Of a stretch of DNA of 64,000 nt, positions 20,690 through 29,987 are shown in pieces. Made by a program: the position numbers and the translations under genes. How positions within the stretch are numbered: position 1 is the stretch's first letter; every line of letters starts with the position of its first letter. Under the pieces are notes generated by a model, which was not told the DNA's origin, ran no database searches, and saw nothing but the letters and a program-made list of their open reading frames with translations. This stretch comes from Triatoma infestans (lineage: Eukaryota; Arthropoda; Insecta; Hemiptera; Reduviidae): NCBI GenBank assembly GCA_011037195.1, contig JAAEAF010001107.1:62001-126000 (forward strand), given 5' to 3'.

Positions 20690-22000
20690 GGTGATAGACT
20701 TAAAGTCAAGTCCCAAGGCTAAAGGAAATGGTCGTAGTCGTTTCCGATATAATTCCAAAAAAAAAAAAAAAAAACTTCAAAAACCGATTCTATAAAGTAG
20801 TACTTCCGGTTTACCGATTTTCTTGGAAACTGGAATTCTAGCAGTGCTTTCTAACATGCATTTCCATATTATACAGATGGTAGAATTTATACACTGTGCT
20901 GAACTACTGCATTGCTGTGAATGCATTGTACTTTCCTCTAGAGTAAAGCTTATCGCTACTGTTACCCTAGAACCCGCCAAAAGAATCAATTATCCCGGGA
21001 AAATGTTTGAAATCAAAATGGTCGCGGTATTTATGTATTTATTCCTGTCCCGGAACCTTTGTATCTGATGCGGTGGTAGTTAGTACCTAAACGGAATACT
21101 AAGTTGGAGTATCCTTCAATTTTTCTTTTTTTGAGATATTGTGTTCACTTACACACTAGGGATTGTATACCGGTTTACCGATTTACCGGATAACCGATAA
21201 ATTGATAAAAAAACGTCCGGTAATTCGGTAAATGAAAAATCCATACTAGAAATTTTTATGTAGAAAATATTGTGTTTATAAATATTTAAAAGGGCTAATG
21301 GGGCATTTAAAATAAAAAATAAAAAACAGGTAAGTGTAATCAACAATATACCTAATTATTAATTTTATGTGAGATATTTTTTGTTTAATTTTAATTTAAA
21401 CTTTCTTGGGTTTGAGAGCCCCGCTGTAAATCGTACAGAAAGCGCTAGTTACAGTTAGCATATGTGATTTGTGTTCTGCAGTTTTTTGTGATTTTTAATG
21501 GTTTAAAATCTTTACAATCAACGTTTTTCCTTAAAGAGTAAATAAATATCTCCTTTTTTTAATATTTAAAATAATAATATGTAAATATTTCACGTATTTT
21601 TTAAATTAATAGCAATTTTGAATACACCACATTATGACAGGACATTAATGCAATATTGTTGTAAAATAACATTAAAATTTGAAGCTTAAATACAATTTTT
21701 CACTTCTAACAACTGTTTAAAATAATTAAATACAAATATTCATTACAAGATTCTAATATTATGCCTTAAGATTGTGCAAAATATGTATTAGTCTAACAAA
21801 TTATATATGTATTATTACAAAAAAAAAAAAAAACATACAAAATATGTATTATTCTAAAAAAAAAAATGTACGGGAAATTTACCGGTAAACCGGTATTTTA
21901 ATTTTCATTTAGCGAATTACCGGTAAATGAAAAAGTCGGTAAATTTACTATCCCATACACACAATGGCGAAACATAGTATTCAAGGAAAAAGGATTTCCG
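20690..22000 (-). repeat. Fam-A repeat split by a hAT-like element
   Basis: 20690-21156 runs from ..TCCAAAAAAAA through AGTACTTCCGGTTTACCG to GATATTGTGTTCACTTACACAC. After the insertion, 21958-22000 continues as a diverged CACAATGGCGAAACATAG..GGATTTCCG. The 70-81 codon frames at 20777-21068 are read through it. Confidence 0.7.
21157..21957. mobile_element. Non-autonomous hAT-like DNA transposon
   Basis: About 800 bp, AT-rich and non-coding. The ends are inverted and rich in ACCGG/CCGGT: left TAGGGATTGTATACCGGTTTACCG, right (minus strand) TATGGGATAGTAAATTTACCG. TAGGG-type tips and repeated TTACCGGTAAAT motifs just inside are what hAT elements show. The flanks are CA-rich (ACACAC on both sides), so an 8-bp duplication cannot be confirmed. 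It interrupts a Fam-A copy. The 65-codon minus-strand frame is chance. Confidence 0.6.
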
Positions 22001-22012
22001 AAATATATATAT

Positions 22013-22758
22013 AGGGTGTCCCAAGGTACATGGATAACGACTTTTTATCGGAAACTAAGATAGCTAGAAAATAAAACTAAAAAATACGTGTCCCTGTAGT
22101 TTTTTTGTTAGAAAACCAAATTTAATTTGCAAATTTGTTTTGGTGCTTCCAGAACCGAGATACAGGCACCAACTTAATTTTTTTCAAATGGGGAGGTGTG
22201 GTTTTTTATTTAAGAAATAGATTCCTCTATTTTTTGTAAGAAAAATTTACTTGAACGGTTTTTTTCTTTGAGCGATATTTTACCAGTTATAAATGAAAAC
22301 ATGATTCTTATAAGAAATTTCAAAATGATATTATAAAGGTTTTTTGATTGAATAAGAAGAAAAATACTATTTTATTATAAATTTTACTCCTCATTAATTA
22401 CAGATCTTGCTCGAACTGGCCCCCACCATTAGAGCTGTATTTCTTGGTCGTAAGGCACATTGGCAGGAAAAGCATGTGTAATGCATTCTAATGGTGGTGG
22501 CCAGTTCTAGCAGATCTGTAATGAATAGGAAATAGAGGGGAAAAAAAAACTTTAGAGATCTATTTCTTAAATAAAAACGACACCTCCCTATTTGAAAAAA
22601 TGAAGTTGGTGCCTGTATCTCGCTTCTGGAAGCACCAAAACATATTCGCAAATTAAATTTGGATTTCTAACAAAAAACTATGGGGAGACGTATTTTTTAC
22701 TTTTTTTCTAACTATCTTAGTTACCGAGAAAAAGTCGTTATCCATATACCTTGGGATA
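22013..22758. mobile_element. Long terminal-inverted-repeat fold-back element
   Basis: The left arm (22013-22250) pairs with the right arm (22540-22758): GGGTGTCCCAAGGTACATGG at the left tip against the complement of CCATATACCTTGGGATAT at the right. Inner pairs include TTTGGTGCTTCCAGAA, GAGATACAGGCACCAACTT and TTTATTTAAGAAATAGAT. A second palindrome sits in the middle (about 22385-22540), where AGATCTTGCTCGAACTGG pairs with CCAGTTCTAGCAGATCT. A GGGTGTCCC tip next to TA suggests a Tc1/mariner-like MITE. The 85-codon frame is read across the right arm. Confidence 0.75.
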
Positions 22759-22883
22759 TGTACCTTAGATATATACCTTGGGTATATAATATATATATAC
22801 CTATTACAATTTTAAATTCCAATTTTAAAGATATTCAGTTAAAATAGAAGTGTGACTTTACAGAACTGATTTTTTTTAGTTTT

Positions 22884-23515
22884 ATTTTCTCTTACTGTGG
22901 TAAGACAGGAATTATTACGAAGTTTTTTCACCGGAAATACACGTTGTGAGGTACCCTGGATACGAGAAAAAAGTGATTTCTTGAAATTGGTCTGTGTGTG
23001 TATGAGGCCAGTATAATTGAAAAACCAGAAAATCGCAGACAGGTCAAACTGGAAATTTTTGGTTTAAGTGCTAGCATAGGACCTGATAATAAGGTTTTTA
23101 AACAAAATCAGTCCACCGGAAGTGGACATTTTATTGAATAGTTTATTTCAATTGTTTGCAATTATCTCAAAAATGGTTCCAACGATTTTCTTTAAACTAG
23201 GAATATTAATTACACATATAAAGAGCTACAACTTTTATTTGAAACATTTTTCCGGGAAAATCATTTAAAAGGGGTTTTTTGGGGAAAGGTGGAGTTATGT
23301 TTTCCAGTTTAGTGCCATTTTAATTCTTTTCTAGATCCATAAAATTTTAAACAGAATTAAATATGTCGGCAAAATTGCGAATATGAAGTAAACCGGTCAC
23401 TGTATGAAAACACGGACAGGTTGTATTGAATTAAACGTCCAATAAGAATTGTAAGCGTGAAGAAAATTTGCTAGTTATAGTAAGAGAGTGTCTGTGACAG
23501 TTTCACACCAGAGAT
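22884..23515 (+). repeat. Fam-A repeat, both ends present
   Basis: Starts TTTATTTTCTCTTACTGTGGTAAG and ends TAGTAAGAGAGTGTCTGTGACAGTTTCACACCAGAG. About 630 bp, with a central TGTGTGTGTATG and CCACCGGAAGTGG. A short variant missing one internal module. Confidence 0.85.
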
Positions 23516-23529
23516 TTTTTTTTTGAAAT

Positions 23530-23877
23530 TTTTTTTTGAAAATGGTTATTTTCATTAAATTTGAAAACCACCATATATACAAAGGTATCAGTATTCATTT
23601 AAAATATTTTTCTAAAAATACGTTTTTTGTAATGTTAAATTTCAAATAGTGGAATTTGTTCAATGTAATTGACGCTGTTTCCTGTACTATTACATTCTAA
23701 ACACTTCAAGTATTATTATCTATCTGGGTGTAAATAAATTACTCGGTTTATATTTATGTTAGGGTATCTGAGTCAAAATTTGATGTTTAAATAGAATTTA
23801 TCAATTTCATAATTATACTATATATATAACTGCCATAGGATAAAAATCGTGTAAATCGTTAGTACCGGATTTTTTTT
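23530..23877 (+). repeat. Fam-A fragment, 3' half
   Basis: Begins at the AAAATGGTTATTTTC module and ends at the degraded GTGTAAATCGTTAGTACCGGATTTTTTTTC. 23878-24529 is AT-rich with no feature seen. Confidence 0.55.
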
Positions 23878-24649
23878 CTTTCTTTCTTTATTTATTTTTG
23901 GTTACAAATAATAAAGTCACTAATTAAATATAATAAAGATATAACAAAGCTTTTGAAAACAATCCATGTTTATCACCTTATATGTTAAACGTGAAACGTC
24001 TGCTGCTATTTCCGGTTTGACTCATGTCAATTCAAAGCCATCATATCTCTATTTTTTTCCCCTCCCGTTTATAATAATAATATAATAATAAATTATCAGT
24101 TACTAATGTCAATTAAGATTATTTTATTTTAGAATAAACTACTAACAATTTTTTACATCAAGTCATGCAATATTATAAAGTAACCATAAAATTTCAAGTT
24201 TAATGCATTTTTATTATGTTATAAAATATATATAAAATAGAAAATGCCTATTAAATGTTAAATGGGCTATAAATGTTTTTTTTTTTTTTAGATATAACTA
24301 AATAACATAAAAATAATAATAATAATAATAAAAAAATTTAATTATTATTTCATGACCTGCCTTATTAAAAATGTTTGCATCCAAGGTTTTGGAACATTTA
24401 ATTATTTTTTAAATGTTTTAGAAATAATACGTATAATTTGTGTGTTGTTGTTGTTAAGTAACTAAACTGGAACTACAAACTTCCACTTCCGCACAATATA
24501 CCTATTTAATATTAATATACATTAAAATCATTGTTAGAATTCCAAATTTGAAGAAAATCTTTTAACCGTAAGTGCTATTTGACAGAGGTGGTTTTCGAGT
24601 TGTTTTTTTTGGAATTTTCTCGAATATGACTTTTAATTTGGAATGCTAG

Positions 24650-25228
24650 TTTAACGGCAAGAGAGAGAGCCAAGCCCGACCGAGAGAAAACAGACTCTCT
24701 CTCTGGTACTCTCTCACTTAAGCAGGCTAGAGTGGGGAGAACCTGTATATAAGCCAGTAAGAGATCTAGACATCGATCAGTCTATCAGTTTCAACCATAT
24801 ACATCGCATCGTTTCATATCTCTACTCCCACCTTTTATTCATTATATTCATTACAAGTCCAGTGCAGTTTGTGTAAACTTATAGCTATATTATAACAGTG
24901 TCTTCATATCTAGTCTAATTAATCAATCCCAATTTCTCTCCTCATCAACTCCATTATTTTGGTGGCAGCGTTTGAGAATCCCGCTTCAGCTTCAACATTT
25001 TAGAAAATAAGGGGTTAGAGTAGAGTTATGACACGATGCGATGTATATGGTTGAATCTGATAGATTGTTCGATGTCTAGATCTCTTACTGGCTTATATAC
25101 AGGTTCTCCCCACTCTAGCCTGGTTAAGTGAGAGAGAGTCAGAGAGAGCCTGTTTTCTCTCGGTCGGGCTTGGCTCTCTCTCTTGCCGTTACATCATTCC
25201 AGTTTCTCTCCTCATCAACTCCATTATA
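24650..25228. mobile_element. Rearranged LTR retrotransposon remnant with inverted LTR arms
   Basis: The left LTR (24650 to about 24955) starts TTTAACGGCAAGAG, has a TATATAAG box at about 24747 and ends TCATCAACTCCATTATT. Next comes TTTTGGTGGCAGCG at about 24956-24969, which resembles a tRNA primer-binding site just downstream of an LTR. From about 25025 to 25192 an inverted copy of the LTR 5' half runs back to CTTGCCGTTACA. Finally the last ~30 bp of the LTR (CTCCTCATCAACTCCATTATA) recurs. CTAG at 24646-24649 and 25229-25232 is a 4-bp target duplication. No gag or pol remains. Confidence 0.75.
24956..24969 (+). other. Primer-binding-site-like motif
   Basis: TTTTGGTGGCAGCG follows the LTR end directly. 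LTR elements place TGG plus tRNA-complementary sequence here. The matching tRNA was not identified. Confidence 0.5.
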
Positions 25229-25448
25229 CTAGGTACATGTCAATTTTATTAGTAACATTTTTCAAAAAAAAAAGAAAAGTAAATTGATTTTATATAGTTC
25301 TGCGGAATTTTTGGCGTCCAGTATTAAATGTACTCGTAATTTGGAGTTGTTGGCGCAATCTACTGAACAAGAATTATCCACCCCCACCACCTCAGTATTT
25401 TATGTTAGGACTAACAGAAAATCAAGTTAATATTTATGTAACTTTTTG

Positions 25449-25570
25449 TGTATTTCCTCTTATTTCTTTAATAGGAAGTAAGTCAATCGTTACAGATTTT
25501 CAAACATTCCACCGGAAGTGGATGAAAATGTTGTTAAGAAATTGGTCACTATGGGTCATTATGGCTGAGC
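25449..25570 (+). repeat. Fam-A fragment, 5' part
   Basis: TTAATAGGAAGTAAGTCAATCGTTACAGATTTTC then CACCGGAAGTGG; strongly diverged. Confidence 0.45.
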
Positions 25571-25911
25571 CTATGTGAACAGTTTTAACTAAATAGGGAA
25601 ATATATAGGCAAAATTCAATTGTCTAATATTCTCTTTAGTTTATCAAAAGAATTACTGCCCTATTTTACCATATTTGGTCATTTTATTCAAATAAATGAA
25701 GAATAAAAATCTCTTTGTTACATCAGACATTTCCCAGTAGAAGCCAGTCGTATGACTTCCGGTCACCAGATTCGTGACTGTATTATTTTATTCCTCCCTA
25801 CCTTTCCTTTTCTTTTTTAATACTATTAATACATTAAACTGGAGTTTCCGGAAATTGATGAGATAATATAAATAGAATCTAGATATGAAATTATATGTAA
25901 TTTGGTGTTTT

Positions 25912-26260
25912 TTACTTGCAGACTGCTGTTAAGAGGAAGTTATTATGAACATTTCAAATTTTCCAAAATTACGTTTTCCCCAGAACATGCATATTTTGAT
26001 GTTCCTTAAATAAAAGAAATTTTTAAAGGAAGGATGATTTTGGTTTGTCAATTTTTTCGAGAAAATTCATTTATGGGGGATTTGTTGGGGTGGGGGGGAT
26101 TTATTTCTCAAAAAATTGATTTTATAAATTGTAGATTCTCCAACTCATGTAAGTTGAAGGCAACTAAACATCTACTGAGAATTATATGTTTAAAGAGAAT
26201 TAGTCAATTATAACTATGTAAATTGCAGTAAGAGTCGTGTGAGTGTTTCACACAAGAATT
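25912..26260 (+). repeat. Fam-A, internally deleted copy with both ends
   Basis: About 350 bp: TTACTTGCAGACTGCTGTTAAGAGGAAGT at the left, and GCAGTAAGAGTCGTGTGAGTGTTTCACACAAG at the right. The middle is largely deleted. Confidence 0.8.
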
Positions 26261-26432
26261 TTTCATTCATTAATGTTTGACGCAGCGACAGTAGAGGAGT
26301 AGTTAGAGATGTAGATTGCTTTACTGTAGTGTAACGCGGTATTGAGTTCGATTGGGTCTTAGATTTATATTATATTAACATGACTAATATGTAAAGAAAC
26401 TATGTTTGCTACTCTCCTAATAACAAAAAAAA

Positions 26433-27250
26433 TCTGGTGTGAAACATCACACAATTTTCTCTTACTCCAGTTCTCAAAATTATAATTGAAAAATTTTATA
26501 GTTTGTGTACCAAAATTAATGAAATTTTTCGAAAACTGTTCAGTAAAAGCGCACTTCCGGTTTACTAATTTCCTTCAACCTCGGAATTTTAGCCATCTAT
26601 TTATTTCTAATTATTTTCTTTGGATGATAGAATTGTATAATCAACTATGATACCACTTTAGAGAAAAACATAACCTCACCCCTCCACTAAAAGTGTCCTT
26701 AAATGAATATTTTCCCAGAGAAATGTTTCAAATAAAATTTGTAGATCTTTGTATGTTTAGTTTGTGTAGGAAGTTTCAAGAAAGTCGTCTGAGCTATTTT
26801 TGAGAAAATTTCGAAAAAGTGAAAAAATCATTAAGTAAAGTGGGTAACGCACTTCCGGTTATCCGATTTTTTCAAACTCGGAATTTCAACAACTTATTTA
26901 GTTCTAAATAACATTTTTTAGATGACAGAATTGTCTAATAAACTGAAATAGCAGTTAAAATGAAACCTAACCCCACCCTCTCCCCCAGAAGTGCCCTTAA
27001 ATGAATTTTCTTCGAGAAATGTTTCAAATAAAAGTTGTAGCTCTTTGTATATGTAGTTGATATAACAAGTTTAAAGGAAATCGTCGGAGCCATTTTTGAG
27101 AAAATTGCAAAAACGTAAAAAAAACAACTAGTAAAGTGGTACTTTCGGTTGAGGAATTTTGACAGATGACCACTGTCGGATTCCATGGTGATAACTAAAG
27201 AATATTAAGTTTGAACTATCTACGATTTTTCGTTTTTGAGCTATGCTGTT

Positions 27251-27285
<35 letters not shown>

Positions 27286-27386
27286 GACAGACCATTTGCT
27301 GAAACTTTTTTTGACTCAGGGGACCACAAAACGGATATTTCCGGTGAAAATCAATACTTCCTCTTACTAGGAGTAAGAGAAAGTAA
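26433..27386 (-). repeat. Fam-A repeat, full-length reference copy
   Basis: The best complete copy. Its left tip on the plus strand is TCTGGTGTGAAACATCACAC, where GTGTGA can pair with TCACAC. The 13-mer ATTTTCTCTTACT follows at 26454-26466 and its inverted partner AGTAAGAGAAAGT is at 27372-27384. The right tip is the hairpin CTCTTACTAGGAGTAAGAG (27361-27379) followed by AAAGTAAAA. Two internal blocks about 300 bp apart repeat TGCCCTTAAATGAA, GAAATGTTTCAAATAAAA and CACTTCCGGTT. A CA tract lies near the hairpin end. The 83-codon minus-strand frame is not a gene. Confidence 0.88.
27260..27285. repeat. (CA)n tract inside Fam-A
   Basis: A microsatellite at a fixed position in Fam-A copies (also at 10760, 18782, 28498, 30112 and 56180), so it belongs to the element. 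Confidence 0.9.
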
Positions 27387-27482
27387 AAAAATAAAAAAAT
27401 AGCACTTTATTTATTCGACGAAATCAGATCTGGATTGGCCTTTAAATAAAGATTTAAGTGGATTGATAACAAAAAAAAAAAA

Positions 27483-27998
27483 TCTGGTGTGAAACACTCG
27501 TACGAGTTTCTCTTACTCAAATTATGAATACAATTTAATCAAGAAATTTTCTTTAAAATTGTAACGTTACAATATTTAGTTGGGGGTGGTCATAAAATTA
27601 GTGGTGAGGATTTTAATTGTATACCCTAGCGGCCTTATCCGTGGAGCGATTAAATTTCAAAACCAAGAAAGCGTGCAAATTGGAATTTTAAACTAATTTG
27701 AGAAAATTCCAAAAAAAAGAAGAAAAAAACCCACTTCCGGTTAACCGAGTTTCTTAAAATTTAGGATTCTATCAATGCTTTCAATATGTGTTAATAGTAA
27801 ATAGGTGGTAAAACCATATATGACTTTTTATTTATGAGATATTCTGTTAACACACACATTCACAAGCACATACCTACTGATCATTCTACAAAATCATTGT
27901 TTTCGTATTCAGAGGACCTCAAAACATGTATTTCCGGTGAAAACTCAATTTTGAAAATCTAGCACGATCGCAATACTTCCTCTTACTAGGAAGAGAAG
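27483..27998 (-). repeat. Fam-A repeat, short full-length variant
   Basis: Left tip TCTGGTGTGAAACACTCGTACGAGTTTCTCTTACT, then a different left module (AATTTAATCAAGAAATTTTC..GTAACGTTACAATATTTAG) shared with the copies at 41259, 59797 and 63275. Right tip CTTACTAGGAAGAG. This marks a second subfamily. Confidence 0.82.
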
Positions 27999-28497
27999 CA
28001 AGCATATTAATACAAGAGTAAAATTAATAAATTATCTTTTAACTTCGAATTTTTTATCTTAGATGGAATAATATAAATAAATATACAGTGGTAGGTATGT
28101 ATGTCTGCCAATTTTAAAGGAAATCGCTGTGGTCATTTACGAGAAAATTCCAATAAAAATTATTCAGTAAACTCGCAATGCAGCACTTTAGAGAAAAACA
28201 TAACCACAACCCTCACCTAAAAGTGCCCTTAAATAATTTTCCCAGAAAAATATTTTAAATAAAAGTTGTAGCCCTTTGTATGTATAGTTGATATACCAAA
28301 TTTGAAGAAAATCGTCGGAGCCATTTTTGAGAAAAAAGCAAAAAGCTAAAAAAAAAATCAACTAGTACAGTGGTAGTAGTTCCGGTTGAGGAATTTTGAC
28401 AGATAACGTACTGTCAGATCCATGATGATACCTAAACGGAATATCAAGATTCAACTTTCTACTGTTTTTCGTTTTTGAACTATGCTGTTTACATACA

Positions 28498-28571
28498 TCA
28501 CACACACACACACACACATATACACAAACACACCCACATCCACACACACACACACACACCACAAACACACA
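28498..28571. repeat. (CA)n tract inside Fam-A
   Basis: CA dinucleotides with TA and CC interruptions; the plus-strand frames at 28475-28772 translate it and the adjoining P1 element. Confidence 0.9.
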
Positions 28572-28578
28572 CATTCCA
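28567..28578. repeat. Target-site duplication, left (P1 pair)
   Basis: ACACACATTCCA, repeated exactly at 28915-28926. Confidence 0.88.
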
Positions 28579-28661
28579 TATTTGTTGTGGTGGTTGGTTC
28601 CGCAGAGCTGGAAAGCATCAGAGACATTTTCCGTGGTGGCCTGCTTCATTTTGTGGTCATC

Positions 28662-28691
28662 GACCGGTTTCGGGCGTTCGCCCATCTTCAG
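28662..28691 (-). ncRNA. Hammerhead ribozyme core, type I-like (P1)
   Basis: On the minus strand: CTGAAGA, T, helix II GGGC-GAAC-GCCC, GAAA, CCGGT, C. Helix I is supported by four pairs, CATC (28692-28695 complement) with GATG (28658-28661 complement), directly next to the core. All consensus core bases are present. Confidence 0.82.
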
Positions 28692-28841
28692 GATGCGTTT
28701 TTTAGACAGTGTGACAACACAGACTCGCACAGAACAAACTTAGTTTTCACACCTATAATTAGTTTTACCTAGTTTCACTGAGTGTGAAACTAAGTTTGCT
28801 CTGTGCGAGTCTGTGTTGTCACACTGTCTAAAAAACGCATC

Positions 28842-28871
28842 CTGAAGATGGGCGAACGCCCGAAACCGGTC
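28842..28871 (+). ncRNA. Hammerhead ribozyme core, type I-like (P1)
   Basis: CTGAAGA at 28842-28848, helix II GGGC/GCCC with a GAAC loop, GAAACCGGTC at 28862-28871. CATC (28838-28841) and GATG (28872-28875) form helix I. The predicted cleavage site is after C28871. The single T between CTGAAGA and helix II recurs in all copies. Confidence 0.84.
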
Positions 28872-28914
28872 GATGACCACAAAATGAAGCAGGCTACCAC
28901 GGAAAATGTCTCTG

Positions 28915-28926
28915 ACACACATTCCA
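28915..28926. repeat. Target-site duplication, right (P1 pair)
   Basis: ACACACATTCCA, identical to 28567-28578. Confidence 0.88.
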
Positions 28927-29200
28927 TTTGCTAAAAACCACTTTTTTTGACTCAGGGGACCTCAAAACGGATATTTCCGGTGAAAACACGATATCGAACA
29001 TTTGACACGATTACAATACTTCCTCTTACTCGGAGTAAGAGAAAGTAAAAATCACTTTTTTTTTCTCGAAGAAATGTTTCAGAATAGAACTGATAGGCAT
29101 TTATGTGATGTAGGTGGTATAGTAGCTTTAAGGAAACTTAAAGAAAATCGTTTAAGCCATGCTTTTTGAGAAAGTGAATAGAAAACTAAAAAAAAAAAAC

Positions 29201-29654
29201 TTTATTTCTATTTTTCTTGACGTTTGAAGAAAAACCAGGGCCTTTGTATCGTAATTGGATTAAATTTCTTTTAAATAATTAACCTTTATAATAAATGACT
29301 CATATGGATCATTGGTTTTATTATAATTTAGTAACAAAAAAATAAAACAAAGAGAGAAATGCAGATGTTGCAATAATATAATAATTATAATAATGTGGAA
29401 GTAAAAGCAATAAATCACTTAACTGACTAATACTACAACTTTTCTTTGTTCTGTAATTATTGTCATAAAAAAACAAAAAGTTAATGAAATATGCAAATTC
29501 AGCGATTAGTCAGTCAAAACGTTTAATTATTAAAATGATGGAATCGTTTACATATACAACTATATTGATTCCTCAATTACTTCTATATATTGCCCAATAT
29601 TATGAGTTTTTTTTTTTTTAGTCGCTAAAACTCCTAATAAGGGGCCTTGTTAAC
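29201..29654. other. No feature recognised
   Basis: AT-rich single-copy-looking sequence. Confidence 0.5.
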
Positions 29655-29987
29655 TCAAAACGGAAGTACGTATATATGCACAGCTTTTTTTCTTCAGTTT
29701 TCTACGATTTTCTCCATAAAAAATACAAATGGATTTTTATTAAATTGATACATTATCTATGAATGCAGAGAGAGCCACTTTTATTTTAAATATTTTTCAG
29801 AAAAAATAATTTTAGAGATTTTTTTTTGGGGGGGGGGAAGCAGTGGAGCAGTAAGAGGAAGTGCTTTTCTCAAAAAAATTGCGTACCATTTAAATAAAAA
29901 TCAATTAGAAATAAATTGATTGTCAAAATTTCCGAGTTTCATGAAAATTAGTAAAATCGGAAGTGCGTTATTACTGAACAATTTTTG
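29655..29987 (+). repeat. Fam-A fragment, internal
   Basis: AAAACGGAAGTACG...TTTATTTTAAATATTTTTC, a G-run at 29828-29838, and AAATCGGAAGTGCG; it stops where the next copy starts. Confidence 0.65.

Larger units (their letters stand above)
24530..25430 (+). repeat. Fam-A fragment split by an LTR element
   Basis: 24530-24649 (GAATTCCAAATTTGAAGAAAATC..TTGGAATGCTAG) continues at 25233 (GTACATGTCAATTTTATTAG..CATTTTTC) and fades by about 25430. The split is the LTR-derived element at 24650-25228. Confidence 0.7.
28579..28914. mobile_element. Inverted pair of P1 hammerhead units, young insertion
   Basis: 336 bp. The left arm (about 28609-28745, minus orientation) and right arm (about 28780-28914, plus) are almost perfect complements: TTTCCGTGGTGGCCTGCTTC, GACAGTGTGACAACACAGAC and CAGAACAAACTTAGTTT all pair. 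The left side alone extends to TATTTGTTGTGGTGGTTGG. Each arm has an intact hammerhead core. The exact 12-bp duplication and high arm identity suggest a recent event. The 122-codon minus-strand frame and the 60-codon frame at 28740-28922 come from translating the arms. Confidence 0.88.
28100..29048 (-). repeat. Fam-A repeat split by the P1 inverted pair
   Basis: 28100-28578 runs up to its CA tract; 28915-29048 resumes with CACATTCCATTTGCTAAAAACC and ends in CTCTTACTCGGAGTAAGAG plus AAAGTAAAA. The break is the 336-bp P1 insertion with a 12-bp duplication. A further reverse fragment follows at 29055-29200. Confidence 0.82.

Noticed and set aside
26433..27386. Classic Helitron with CTRR 3' end
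   Set aside because: The TC start fits, but the other tip ends AGTAAGAGAAAGTAAAA with no CTRR after the hairpin; a Helentron-like assignment fits better.
26433..27386. Ordinary TIR MITE
   Set aside because: The 13-bp inverted repeats are not at the very ends, sit at unequal distances from them, and no consistent TSD is visible.
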